Shown piece after piece: positions 33,884 through 45,300 of a stretch of DNA of 64,000 nucleotides. Position 1 is the stretch's first letter, and each line of letters opens with the position of its first letter. The stretch comes from Fragum whitleyi. Taxonomy: Eukaryota; Mollusca; Bivalvia; Cardiida; Cardiidae. The stretch is taken from positions 44,958,065-45,022,064 of the forward strand of contig OX411555.1 of the NCBI GenBank assembly GCA_948146395.1, written 5' to 3'. Below the pieces are notes generated by a model. That model made no database searches. It was not told the origin of the DNA and saw only the letters and a list, made by a program, of their open reading frames with translations. The translations under genes were made by a program, and so were the position numbers.

Positions 33884-34849
33884 GTTAGCACTTATATAAA
33901 TAACTGTGACTGCGGAAATCAATCTAGAAATAGATGAGAAAAATCAATTAGCCATCGATTTGATAAATAGCCTATTTTGGTCTTCTGAAAGTAAGTTATC
34001 AGGTGCATTTTTTACAGTACCTGTGGGATTTTATTTCACATTTTAACCGTACACTTATTTTTTCCAGTGACAATATCTTCGGAGTGGAAAAGGTCAACAA
34101 AGGATTATTTTTTCTTTGTTTTGTTCGCATATGACTTGAAAATAACGAAAAACGACCTTTTAAACCCCATTCAAGCGAAAAACAGAAAGAGCGGTCGGAA
34201 CAGACAGACACCGTGACATGATCATAATACGTGTCGATCATGTGACAGCAAATGGTTGGGGTGCGGGAGCTTTATTATTAAATTCTGTAGCTTAAGTTGA
34301 GTAATTAGTAAATCAATTTTGATTCTTTCTTCAAATTACTTTTCCCGTCTATAGGTTAAACCTATTATTATATTATTACTATACTGATTGAGAGTTTATT
34401 TTCGCTCAGTGTAGTGTTATGTTTACGATAAGGTACTTTACACGACACCGAATACAATTTCTTGCTTGACATGAAATCTTAACTTAAAAAAATTGTTGTT
34501 CGTTCAAAGTAGCTCTAAAACAAACGAATAGATGGTTACAAAATAAATTTACGATGTTTTGCTGTGTGTAAAGTTTCATTCGAATTTATCGTGTAAAATA
34601 GGCGACAGACTCACTAAGTTGGATAAACAGCTGATCAAAGCACTCAAGTTACTCCTCCAAGCAAACTTTAAGCATATTACTCCGTTGTCAATAACTCTCC
34701 AAACATGTAATGTACATTGGATCAGACTAGTTAAACATGTGGATCATCATTTGAGCACACATGCTGTTATATTATGGCTCAAAATAATTGAAAAATAATT
34801 ATGATTAATGCCTATTTTATCACTATCAATCAAATCATTAATCACGAAA
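33884..34849. other. No gene seen
   Basis: Mixed-composition DNA between two inverted-repeat elements. The frames at 33999-34241 (-) and 34559-34798 (+) have no domain or splice context. No repeats recognised. Confidence 0.5.
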
Positions 34850-35599
34850 ATATAAAATGGGTGGGTATAAAACGCAGACAATATAGAATATATAGTAACG
34901 CATACGATATAGAATAAAGAGGGATTGCAGACAGGGGTATAAAACGCAGACAACATAGGTAAAGAGGCAGTATGTTGTTACGCAGACGATATAAAACAAA
35001 GAGCTTAAATTTCCAAGCATTTTTAACGCTTTGTGTTCAGTTCCTTTTTTTTCTTCTTCTTTTCTTTCTATATTTTGTTTTAAAGCTTATTTAAATTTAT
35101 GACTGAACTACGATTTATGCTTCGCTTTAAGAAATGGTAAGTGCAAAAATTAACTTTTACGTCAAAACTTAGAATACTTTGGTTGTATAAAAATGCCTTT
35201 ATGCATTATCAATTTGATTAAACAATATGGTTTAATTTAATTATTTAGTGATGTATATATTTCAAAAGCTTATTTAATTCATGAGAATTACGAATTTTGC
35301 TACGCTGTAAGAAATAGTAATTTTAAAAAAAATCAACTTTTAACATTATAACAGAGAATGCTTTGTTTATAAAATGATATAAGTATTTATCATGATCACA
35401 TATAATCATAATTTGATGAAGGCAAGTTTTGATTTGTTTTAAACAATAAGGATAACTAGTTGGTTTAAACCTAATTTATTTTACATCGATGGGAAACAAG
35501 TTCTTACAACTAGCCTTTTAATGATTAATCCCTCTCGACTTTGCTTCCTGGAAAATTCACCAGTACTCGAGCCGAATGTGTGGGCAAAAGAACTAAGAT

Positions 35600-35660
35600 C
35601 GATAGCCGCTCCCGGGAATCGAACTCAGGATCTTTAGGTCAAGAGGCCAGCGCTCTACCT
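35600..35660 (-). mobile_element. tRNA-like SINE head fragment
   Basis: CGGGAATCGAACTCAGGATC ... GCGCTCTACC is the complement of a B-box/A-box tRNA-like head. It abuts the family B SINE at 35664 but differs from that SINE's own head, so it is a separate fragment or a dimeric remnant. Confidence 0.45.
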
Positions 35661-35663
35661 CTA

Positions 35664-35965
35664 GAGTGTGTATTTCCGTTTATTTATCGTCGCTACCGTA
35701 GCACATGCCCATATGAGCGACGCCCCCAGAAGACTGTTAGTTGTTACGGGGGATAGTGCAAGGATACATGACGAAACTACTGCTGAGATCCGCCATGGTT
35801 CTTTAACGTGCTCGGTGTAAAGCACCGTCTCACGGGGCCTCGGTTTAACGTCTCATCCGAAAGACAATTTGTTTTTATTAGTGTACCAGCCCAGGAATCG
35901 AACCCACGCCGCGGAACTCCAATGGTTTTGAAGTCCGGTGCTCTACCAACTGAGCCAATCGGGCT
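35664..35965 (-). mobile_element. tRNA-derived SINE, family B
   Basis: Full-length minus-strand copy: the complement contains TGGCTCAGTTGGTAGAGC, GGTTCGATTCCTGGGC, TCGGATGAGACGTTAAACCG, AGAACCATGGCGGATCTCAG and CATATGGGCATGTGCTACGG. It is inserted in the centre of the 34850-37372 foldback element. Its tRNA end abuts AGACCACGGAC, the end sequence of the palindrome at 22800. Confidence 0.88.
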
Positions 35966-37400
35966 CTAGACCACGGACACCACATATTTAAAACCTACCA
36001 ATGGCTTTCAACTTATGATTTTACTGGTGTGGAAATGAAATGAGCCCTGTGCTCAGGATGAATAGTTGTAAAATGTTTACTCCACCTTTCACTTGCAAAT
36101 TAGAGTACAGTTTCCAAACGCTCGCAAATCTTGTTGCATCCTAAACGAAAAGGAGGTTTCAGTAAAACAAAAGTGAATTTTTTATTTCCTTTATTTTTTT
36201 TTAAGTAACGAATTGGATCAACTGGAGAAACGTAGAATCGGCAAAGTTAAATGCCACTGACAATTAAAAAGGTAATCTAGACAGGTGACAAAACTTAATA
36301 TACATCAATGCTGTAAGGTGTTAACCACGCTTCTTAAATTCCGATTATCAGTTAAACGCGTGTCCAGTCGGTCATTTAATAGTCGATAATTCAAAAAAGC
36401 TTTTAGACGACAGCTCCCGAAAACACTGTAGCGACCTGAAAAAAATATAATAAACAAAGTGTCTTCGTTTTTAATAGATGACCAAGTTCCAGTGAGTGAT
36501 CACCTGAGTTGATAAATTTGACTTTTGGTCACTTTCTTAAACTTAACCATCTTTAAATCAATATTTGACTGTAATCGAATATTAAAGGCAAAAATTGATC
36601 TTAGCCTGAATAACTTGCTTCCTAACAGATGTAAAATAAAATCGGATACAACAGCTTTACAACTTTTCTTATATAATTGATAACGTAACATTTCAAGTTG
36701 TAGTTACGAGCTTTTGGAATAACACCAACGATATAAAATTATTACATTTTGAAAAATGATAGCATTATTCGTGTCTATACAAACAATCTCTACATTTATT
36801 ATTTCATGTGAAAAATTGGTAACAAAATGCCAAAAGCTGAAAAATCCTAATAATATTTGAGTATTATCTTTGAGCAACAAGTTTTTATTTTTCACCCTAG
36901 TTCATTATTTTATTTTGATTATTTATTCAGAAACGCTCACTAGCCCTATTTCAAATTGCATATCATATAATCGTCCATTGGTAAAAAATGAAAAAATAAA
37001 GATGAAAAAATAAGCTAAAAATTTCATCCATTTGATTATATTGCTTAATCAAATTGATAATGAATACATGTATTTTAACCGAAGCATTCTCGGCTATGAC
37101 ATTAATGTTAATTTTGAACTTACCATTTCTTAAAGCGGAGCAAAAAATCGTACTTTTGATAAATATGAATACACAACCAAATAAAATATAAAGTGTTAAA
37201 AAATGCTTGGAAATTTAAGCTCTTTGTTTTATATCGTCTGCGTAACAGCATACGGCCTCTTTACCTATGTTGTCTGCGTTTTATACCCCTGTCTGCAATC
37301 CCTCTTTATTCTATATCGTATGCGTTACTATATATTCTATATTGTCTGCGTTTTATACCCACCCATATAAAATAATCTATCATTTCATAATTATAGGGTA

Positions 37401-39012
37401 TTGATAATTGATTAAATTAAAGATTATGATTACCCCATGTCTGGAACTGTGGTGTTTTCTGTTGTGCATTTGTGTAGTGATAACATAACCCTCATTTGAT
37501 AGTCTGTTTCCATCATCAGACAGCATATTGGTGCAGCTAGTTATCTATCAGAAAACCTAGTCTGATGTTCATCATCAGCATATTGGAAAGTGCAGATAGT
37601 TATCCATCAGAAAACCTTTTCTTGTTTATTCAATATAGTCCACAAAACGTTATCCTAGACCTCTTTCACAGGATGATTGTAGGGCCCTCTTTCACAGGAT
37701 GATTGTAGGGCTGTATGGATAATTGCATCTGAAAATTAGGATGAGCGGTCAGAAATATAGGAATAGGGGCCTAAAATATGAAACTTTATCCAATGCATGC
37801 TTGTTTATACTAAAAACCCTCTTTCTCTTGTTCTCAACATTCTTCCTGCTGTACCTAAAGCTGATCTTACCTTACTCTGCTTGCTCTCTACTACACAGGG
37901 AAAAACATATCTAGGAGTGTCAAATTTGATACTTTATTTTAAATTAAATTTCAATTCAATAGGATTAGGGTAAAAACTTTAATTCAAAATGATGTTATAC
38001 TCTTCTTTATATATTTTTTTTACTCCTTACAGGGCCTATGCTAGCATTTGAAATTGAGAAGTCATTGACTTCTAAACCATGAATTTATGATGGTCAAAAC
38101 TAATTCTATAAGGGTCAAAACAACAGAAAGGGCAAATTTTGAGTAGAATTTTACAGGTTTCAGTGTGATCTAACTTTTTATTGTAATAATATAAAGGGAA
38201 AAATTAATAATGGGATTCTAAATAGTATAGTATACAAGATACATCTTTGAAAATTTGAGTAATGAAACTAAGTTTTGTAGGATATTTAAGATTTTTGAGG
38301 GTCATAACTCTGGTTTTAGGGTCAAACATGAGCCCTGCCCCTTATCCTGTTGGATTGAAATTTTGTTGCAATAATTGACCCTAAATTTTAGGATATTTCA
38401 ATTTGTCATGCTCAAGTCCATTTCCCAATGAATCTATAGAAAGACGGCAGAGTAGGCTAAGATAAGGTTTGTAATATATATATGGCTCAGCCCAAAACTG
38501 TTGTAACTCCCTATATGTTTATAGGGAGTTACAACCGTTTCACGCTGAGCCACTGATATGTGCAGACTGATCTAAAGCCTGGGGATGAAACTGTCTGCCC
38601 AAGTTTTTGTGACAGTGTACATATGCAGGGCTACCCCTGGAAGTTTTTAACTTGTAGCGAGTAAAATAGCCAATTTACAATTTTTGGGCCAATTGGAGCC
38701 GGCTGGTGCCAGTAATAGCGCCTGTAAAAAGGGTCAACTTCAAGTGTTTAGTCAACCTGAGATATGATTGTCACTCACAAAAATATTTATTTGTACTTAT
38801 TATCACGTTTTCATGAAAGATTAGGAACATTTTAAAGAGGCTTTATTCAATTCTCATTTCATGATAATTATACTGGTATGATATTCATTACAAATTCAGT
38901 TTCAACCAATTTCACCATGACAGATTCAAAGACTGTTGTTGCCAATAATTTGCCATTGGAAGAGACTTTGAGCCAGATATATAAATTTGATGACCTACAG
39001 GGAGAGCCCTGC
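37401..39012. other. No gene seen; small duplications and repeat fragments
   Basis: It contains an imperfect ~58-bp tandem duplication (~37512-37620, CATCATCAG...CATATTGG...CAGAAAACC), a 26-bp duplication (CTCTTTCACAGGATGATTG at 37661 and 37687), a degenerate pearl-type head at ~38031 sharing GCTAGC...GTCATTGA with 7730, and the GCTCAGC palindrome at 38478. Confidence 0.5.
38478..38561. mobile_element. Palindromic micro-MITE, GCTCAGC family, copy 2
   Basis: ATGGCTCAGCCCAAAACTG ... CACGCTGAGCCACT with inner arms TTGTAACTCCCTAT / ATAGGGAGTTACAA. It shares ends and the AACTGTTGTAACT phrase with 14448. Confidence 0.65.
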
Positions 39013-39152
39013 ATAAGCTGTGCATTCAAGATGACAAAAGGTGCAAATTGTTGGCAAATTATACCCTGCTTTGCAGATGCATTTGCATGCAAAGCAGGGT
39101 ATAATATGCAAACAGTTTGGACTGCTTTGTCATCCAGAATGCAAGGTTGATA
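39013..39152. mobile_element. ~140-bp palindromic MITE next to gene B exon 1
   Basis: Central arms ATTATACCCTGCTTTGC (39058-39074) and its perfect complement (39089-39105) are enclosed by weaker outer arms (GTGCATTCAAGATGACAAA vs TTTGTCATCCAGAATGCA). Relatives at 4300, 61345 and 62028 share the CCGCTTTGCA and TCAGGATGA blocks. It ends 63 bases before the exon 1 acceptor. Confidence 0.65.
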
Positions 39153-39215
39153 TATGCCATGATAGCACATGAAGGGTGAATATTTTAACATTTAATGCTA
39201 AATGTTTTGTTTCAG

Positions 39216-39353
39216 AAAGCCTGAACATGACGGAATTAACACAATACAGTGCAGAACAAAGATACAGGATAACTCTGCTGGTTACAGTCCAGCAGGAATT
39301 CGCTATACAGGGATTATTTTCCTTGAACGGATGGGCTTTTTCTAAAGTGGAAG
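39216..39353 (+). CDS. Gene B exon 1: conserved N-terminal module
   Basis: Bounded by ATGTTTTGTTTCAG|AAAG and GGAAG|GTAATA; length 138 as in gene A. The ATG at 39227 is preceded by ten or so exon bases without an in-frame stop (reading ESLN), so translation could begin in an unseen upstream exon. The seven substitutions from gene A are mostly conservative. Confidence 0.85.
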
Positions 39354-42300
39354 GTAATACTAAATTCATCACTAATCATGTAATTGTTTGTCCTTGAAAC
39401 TTTGAGTTTTTGTAATATCTAGCTATGTCTTGCTTCTGATGTCCCTCTTCTGTTGTGTGTCAACATCTAATTTGCACTCTTGAGGCCACATTTCTGGCCC
39501 AAATGTCTTGAAATTTGGTCAGAATATTTGTCTATATGTTATCTAGGTCAACTTTGAAATTGAGTCAAAACCTTGTGTGCACTTCAAAAGCATCATTATT
39601 GGCTCAAATGGCTTGAAACTCAATTATCTGATCAGAATGGTTATCTATATAATATCTTGGACACATCAAAAATTGTGTCAAGTAGGGTCAAAACAAGGTC
39701 ATGGGGTCAAATCTTAGAAAAACCTTATATGCTTTCTAGAGGCCACATTTTCGGCACAAACATCTTGAAACTTGGTCAGTATGTTTGTCTCTATGAGATC
39801 TAGGTCAACTTTGAAATTGGATTAAGTGGGGTCAGAAACTTGGTTATTTGGTCATATCTTAGAAAATCCTTGTGTGCACTCTAAAAGCTAACTTTTAGCT
39901 AAAATGCATTTAACTTGGACAAAATATTTGAGATCTAAATCAATTTTGAAAAAGTGGGGTCAAAAACTAAGTCACAAGGTCAAATATTAAAATAACCTTG
40001 TATGCACTTTAGAGGCCATATTTTTAGCCCAAATGTCTTAAAATTAGGTCAGAATGTTTGCCTCTATGAGATCTAGGACAAGTTTGAAGTCAGTCAAGTT
40101 GGGTCAAAAGTAGGTCACATGGTCAAATTTTAGAAAAATTCTTGTGTTTATTCTAGATGTCTTATATATTAAAATAACCTTGTATGCACTTTACAGTCAA
40201 GTCAAGTTGGGTCAAAAGTAGGTCACATGGTCAAATTTCAGAAAAATTCTTGTGTTTATTCTAGATGTCTTATATATTAAAATAACCTTGTATGCACTTT
40301 ACAGGCCATTTTTTAGCTCAAATGTCTTGAAAATTGATCAGCATGAATGTCTTCATGATATCTTGGACAAGTTCTAAAATGCATTAACCCTTTCCTGTTT
40401 TACAGAATTTTGGACCTGTCCAAATTCAAAGGTTTTGCAGATGAAAATTTAAAGTTGATTTAATTTGAAAAATAGCCATTCAGTAGGGTAGAAAATAGTG
40501 TGGAAAAAGAAGAAATTGCTTGTCGGAAGCAATTTCTTCTTTTTTCACAATGTTTTCTCAATCATAAAATCATAGGCACGTAAAAAGCAAGGATTAAACA
40601 GCAAAGGGTTAAGAGGGGTCAAAGAGAAGGTCATGGAGTCTAATATAAGAAAACCTTGTGTGCACTTAAGAGGCCACTTTTTGGGCTCAAGTCTTGAATC
40701 TTGACAGAATGTACTTCTACATGAGATCTAGGTCAAGTTCGAACTTGATTCAAATGGGTTCACAACAAGGGTATCAGGGTCAAATCTTAGAAAAACATTA
40801 TGTGCACTCTAGATGCCTCAAATGTCTTGAAACATGATCAGATTGGTTGTCTTCATGACGTCTTGGATAAGTTTGAAATTGGATCAAAAGGGGTCTGAAA
40901 CTAAGTCATGGGGTCAAGTCTTAAATACAAACCTTGTTTGCACTGTAGAGGCCACATTTTTGGCTCAAATGTCTTGAAACTTGATGAAAATGATTGTCTA
41001 CAAGTTGTTTGAACAAGTTCAAAATTGGGTCAAGTGGGGTCAAAAACTAGGTCACATGGTCAAATCTTATTTAAACCTTGTATGCCCTGCAGAAGCCACA
41101 TGTTTTTGCTCAAATGTCTTGAAATGTGGCCAGAATGTTTGTTTCTAAGGGGTTTTAAAAAAAATTGAATTGAGTCAAGTTGGGTCAAAAACTAAGTCAC
41201 AAGATAAAATCTTCAAAAAACCTTGTGTGAGAGTCTGTCAATGCTTTTTTTTTTCTCTCTTAACATCATCTTTGAAAGCAATTTTTTTATTTTAATGAAA
41301 CATGGTTTAAATATTCCTTGGATGACCTTTCTTCGAAGGATGACCTTTTTTCGAATTGTTCAAGAAATTTTGATTGACCTCAAGAATGGGTGTGGTATGG
41401 TATGGCTGATTTTCTCTTCTAAATGATTAAAGATCTTTTTCTTCAAAACCATTGGAAAAAGAAATGTAAGTTAACATGTGTAGGAATATCTGAATGTATG
41501 CATTTACAAAAACTGATTAAAGGGAGATATATCTGAAAAAGATAAATTAAAGTTGTTACTTGATTTTTACTTCCTATCCATGTATATAAAAGTTCACTCA
41601 TAACAGCTTGCAAGATAGTATCAATTTGAAATTAGTCTGAATTGCCTGTGAATGCCCAGAGACTTTCAGGGTTTACAGTTATTTTATTTCTATTTTGAAT
41701 ATCTCTTTTTTTTGAAGTCTGGAGATGTTATAGCCAGTGGAGCAATATATGGCCTCTTGTTATTTCCTTTTTTGATGAATTTCAGAAGTTCCTAAATTGA
41801 AAGGTGTGGATGGAGTAACCACAGTCACAGAATGTAAGAATGAATCTTCAGAATTAATAAGTGAAATGTTAACTTTGCCAAATAATGTACAGCCAGTTCA
41901 GCTTTTAAAACATACTGGGAGCTTGACACAACCTGCAATGGTGTTAAAAGACCAGGATATACTTAATGATCAAATATCTGGTCACCTGACCAGTGGAAAT
42001 GGGTCATATACAGAAATCAAGAAAGAGATTGTAGACAGTGAAACAGACAGTGCAGATGAAGTCAATTATGAAACTGATATTGATGAAAAAATCAAATCGA
42101 CTGTCTCTCCAGTGTACATAGCAGAAAAAGGTTTGCTTAATGACAAGGAAAGTATAAGCAGTGACACAGTTAAAAGTTTAAGGAAAACAAAGAAAGGAAA
42201 AAATAAAAATGCTGAAAGAAGTAAAAAAGTCATTGAAAAATCTGGTGCAAAGAAAGGTTGTGTGAATAAATTTATCTATGCAGATGGAAATGCAGAAAGG

Positions 42301-45300
42301 AAGAAGGTCGATAATCATATCGACAAAATGTCTCTGATAATACGGAAAGATGATACACTAGTGTGCTGTATGTGTAAAGTTTCATTCCTAGATGAAGATA
42401 AATTTAAAGATCACGCTCCTGTTTGCTTAAAAAATTTGTTTCATTTGAATGAATCACATGTCTACAAGTGTAGAGATTGTCCTGCGTATTTTCGTCATGC
42501 ATATACATTTCTTAGACATAGACAATATGAGCTTTGTGTACCAGGGCAGGAGAGAAAGGCAACAATTCTGACGTGTAAGCATTGCAAAAAGAATTACTCA
42601 TCAAAACGCAGAACACAATTCATTATACATTTGCAATCACACGAAAATGACCGCCCTTTTGAGTGTGATCAATGTGACCAGAAGTTCACCCAATGGTATA
42701 CACTTAAAATCCACAAAAGACGGCATTCAGATGAGAAACCATATAAATGTCAACACTGTGATTTAAGGTTTATATCAAGTAAGTTTGATTTTACTCCTCA
42801 TGTTACTTCATCTGGGAGCCGCCATCATAGTGCAGTTGGTAGCGTGTCAGACTGTCATTCTAGAGGTCCCGGGTTCGATCCCCGACAGCAGCACTCATTC
42901 TTTCCGACTTTTTGTCTCTCACCGATGGGTTGATAATCGTAGACCTATGTGAGATAGCAGCTGCAGGCTAGGAAAGAATGTGATGGTTGTACTGGCGAGA
43001 GAAATACCAGAATTCCATGGCTAGGTACTCAAGCCGCCTCGATATAACTGAAAAAATGTTGAAAGCCGCGTTAAACTCGATTCAATCAATCAATACTTCC
43101 TCTGGAAAGGCAAAACAAAACTGTTAAACATCAATGACTCTTTTTATCATGGCCCAGGTTTGATCCCCGATGGAGGTACAGTCAAACCTGTCTTAGGCAA
43201 GCACCCAAGGGACATTCAAAAAGTGCTTGCTTAAGTTAGGTGCTTGCTTAATACAGGTCAATTTAAGTGCAATTGGTTCATTTGGGATCACATTGACCGC
43301 TTGCTTAATACAGGTTGCTTGCTGAATACAGGTGGCCACTAACACAGGTTTGTACTCAATCTTTTAGACTATTTGTCTCCCACCAATGGGTCAATAATAG
43401 TAGACCTATGTGGGATAGCAGCTGGAGGCCAAGAAAGGCCGTAATAGTAGAACTGGTGTGAGAAATACCAGAATTCCATGGCTAGGTACTCAAGCCGCCT
43501 CGATATAACTGAAAAAATGTTGAAAGCGGCGTAAAACCCAATTCAATAAATCAAACAATCTATCAATCAAGGCCTGAGTGCAGGGGTGTGGAAATATGGT
43601 TTTTAGCTCCACTGGCCGAAAGGCCAGCGGGCTATTGTCATGGCGAGGTGTCCGTCGTCCGTCCGTGCGTCCGTCCGTCCGTCCGTAAACTTTTACTTTA
43701 AAAATCTTCTCCTCATAACGTACTGGATGGATTCCAATCAAATTTCACAGGAATGTTCCTTGGGTAACCCTCTATCAGATTCCTTCAAAGATTTTTAATC
43801 GGTTGAAAATCATGGCTGTAGTGGGCGTGGCTAATTTCCATATATGGTAATAGGTGGCTTTTCTCAGAAACTAATTGATGGATATTTACCAAACTTCACA
43901 TGAATTATCCTTGTGGGGCCCTCTATCAGCCTACAAAAAATCATTGTGATCCGATGAAAAATATGTATTTTATGGGCGGAGGTCATTTCTCTATATGTTA
44001 TATAGTGAAAACTTTGAAAATCATTTTCTCTGAATCTAATCGATAGATATCAACCAAATTTTACATGAATGATACTTGAGTGACCCTTTATCAGTATAGC
44101 AAAAATTATTGTGATCGGATGAAAAATGTGTATTTTATGGGCGGAGGTCATTTCTCTATTTGTTATATAGTGAAAACTTTGAAAATCATTTTCTCAGAAT
44201 CTAATCGATAGATATCAACCAAATTTTACATGAATGATATTTGAGTGATCCTTTATCAGTAAAGCAAAGATTATTGTGATTCGATGATAAATATGCATTT
44301 TATGGGCGGAGGTCATTTCCCTATATGTTATATAGTGTAAACTTTGAAAATCATTCTCTCAGAACCTAATTTATAGATATCAACCAAATTTTACTAGAAT
44401 GATTCTTAAGTGATCCTTTATCAGTCTATTGAAAAAATATTGTGATCAGATCAAAAATATGTCTTTTATGGGCAGAGGTCATTTCTTCATATATAGGGTA
44501 AAACAAACTATCCTGAAAAGTTAAACAGATGGATTAGATATCATGGAAATTTTATTTCTGTGAAGTTGTATCAGTCTGCAAAAAAATATTTGATTAGATG
44601 AACAGCATATTTTTTTATTGGTAGAGGGTATTATAACATATAAAATGAATATTTGATCACCCTTTTGGTATCTTCTCAATGATGAATTTTTCTAGACTTG
44701 TTAAATTTAATAGGTGTGATGATTATAGATTAGAAGGAACAAAACCTTTGTTGAAATTCAAATGTATAGAAACATTAGTTGAAATAAGTAGGCTGAGAAT
44801 ACCCACTCAGAATTGGTGAGTTTAGTTGAACGAAGGGTGAATCTGCACAGAGTGTAAAATGATGTTCTGACCTCCTGACATTCAGAGTGGGGTAGAAAGA
44901 GTTGAGTTTACTGCACTCTAAGGCATTGGGCAGAATAAAATAAATATATTGGATTGAATATTTTACTTCTTACTATCATTAGTTAGAATTTTGTTTTGAT
45001 GACAAACAATTGTGAAGTAACATCTTTTAGTAGTGTTTAATTAAAAGTGGAAAGATCTGCAATCAAAATTTTGCAGACCAACACCAGTATATTGTGCAGT
45101 AACATTCTGTTAGTTTTGAAATTCTTATATTTGGATTTTAACAAAATATCACTAGAATGATCCTTGGGTGACCCATTATCAGACTGCACAAAATTATTGT
45201 GATTAAATGAAAAATATTTGTGTAACAGGTAGAGGTCAATTTTGTTATTCACTGATCATGAGTTTTTTATGCAGAAATATTTCAGCATATGACCCTTATT

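Larger units (their letters stand above)
34850..37372. mobile_element. 2.5-kb foldback element with TATAAAACGCAGAC arms
   Basis: The left arm (34850 to ~35235) and right arm (~37010 to 37372) are inverted copies, beginning ATGGGTGGGTATAAAACGC and ending in its complement. Within the arms the phrase GGTATAAAACGCAGACAA occurs twice. The left arm continues into two tandem units (AAAGCTTATTTAA ... CGATTTATGCTTCGCTTTAAG at ~35080 and a relative at ~35265). Weak symmetry may extend to ~34795 and ~37430. The centre contains a family B SINE and otherwise no gene. Confidence 0.75.
39354..41785 (+). other. Gene B intron 1 (2.4 kb)
   Basis: Phase-1 GT-AG intron occupied almost entirely by a pearl-like element (39472-41762), itself interrupted by a piggyBac-type MITE (40384-40612). 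Confidence 0.8.

Noticed and set aside
38868..39191. Overlapping opposite-strand open frames of 90 and 107 codons upstream of gene B
   Set aside because: They arise from the palindromic MITE at 39013, whose symmetry opens frames on both strands.
15494..40612. MITEs in intron 1 of both zinc-finger genes as a remnant of the gene duplication
   Set aside because: Flanking bases and distances to exons differ and one interrupts a pearl-like unit, so shared ancestry of the insertion is not supported.
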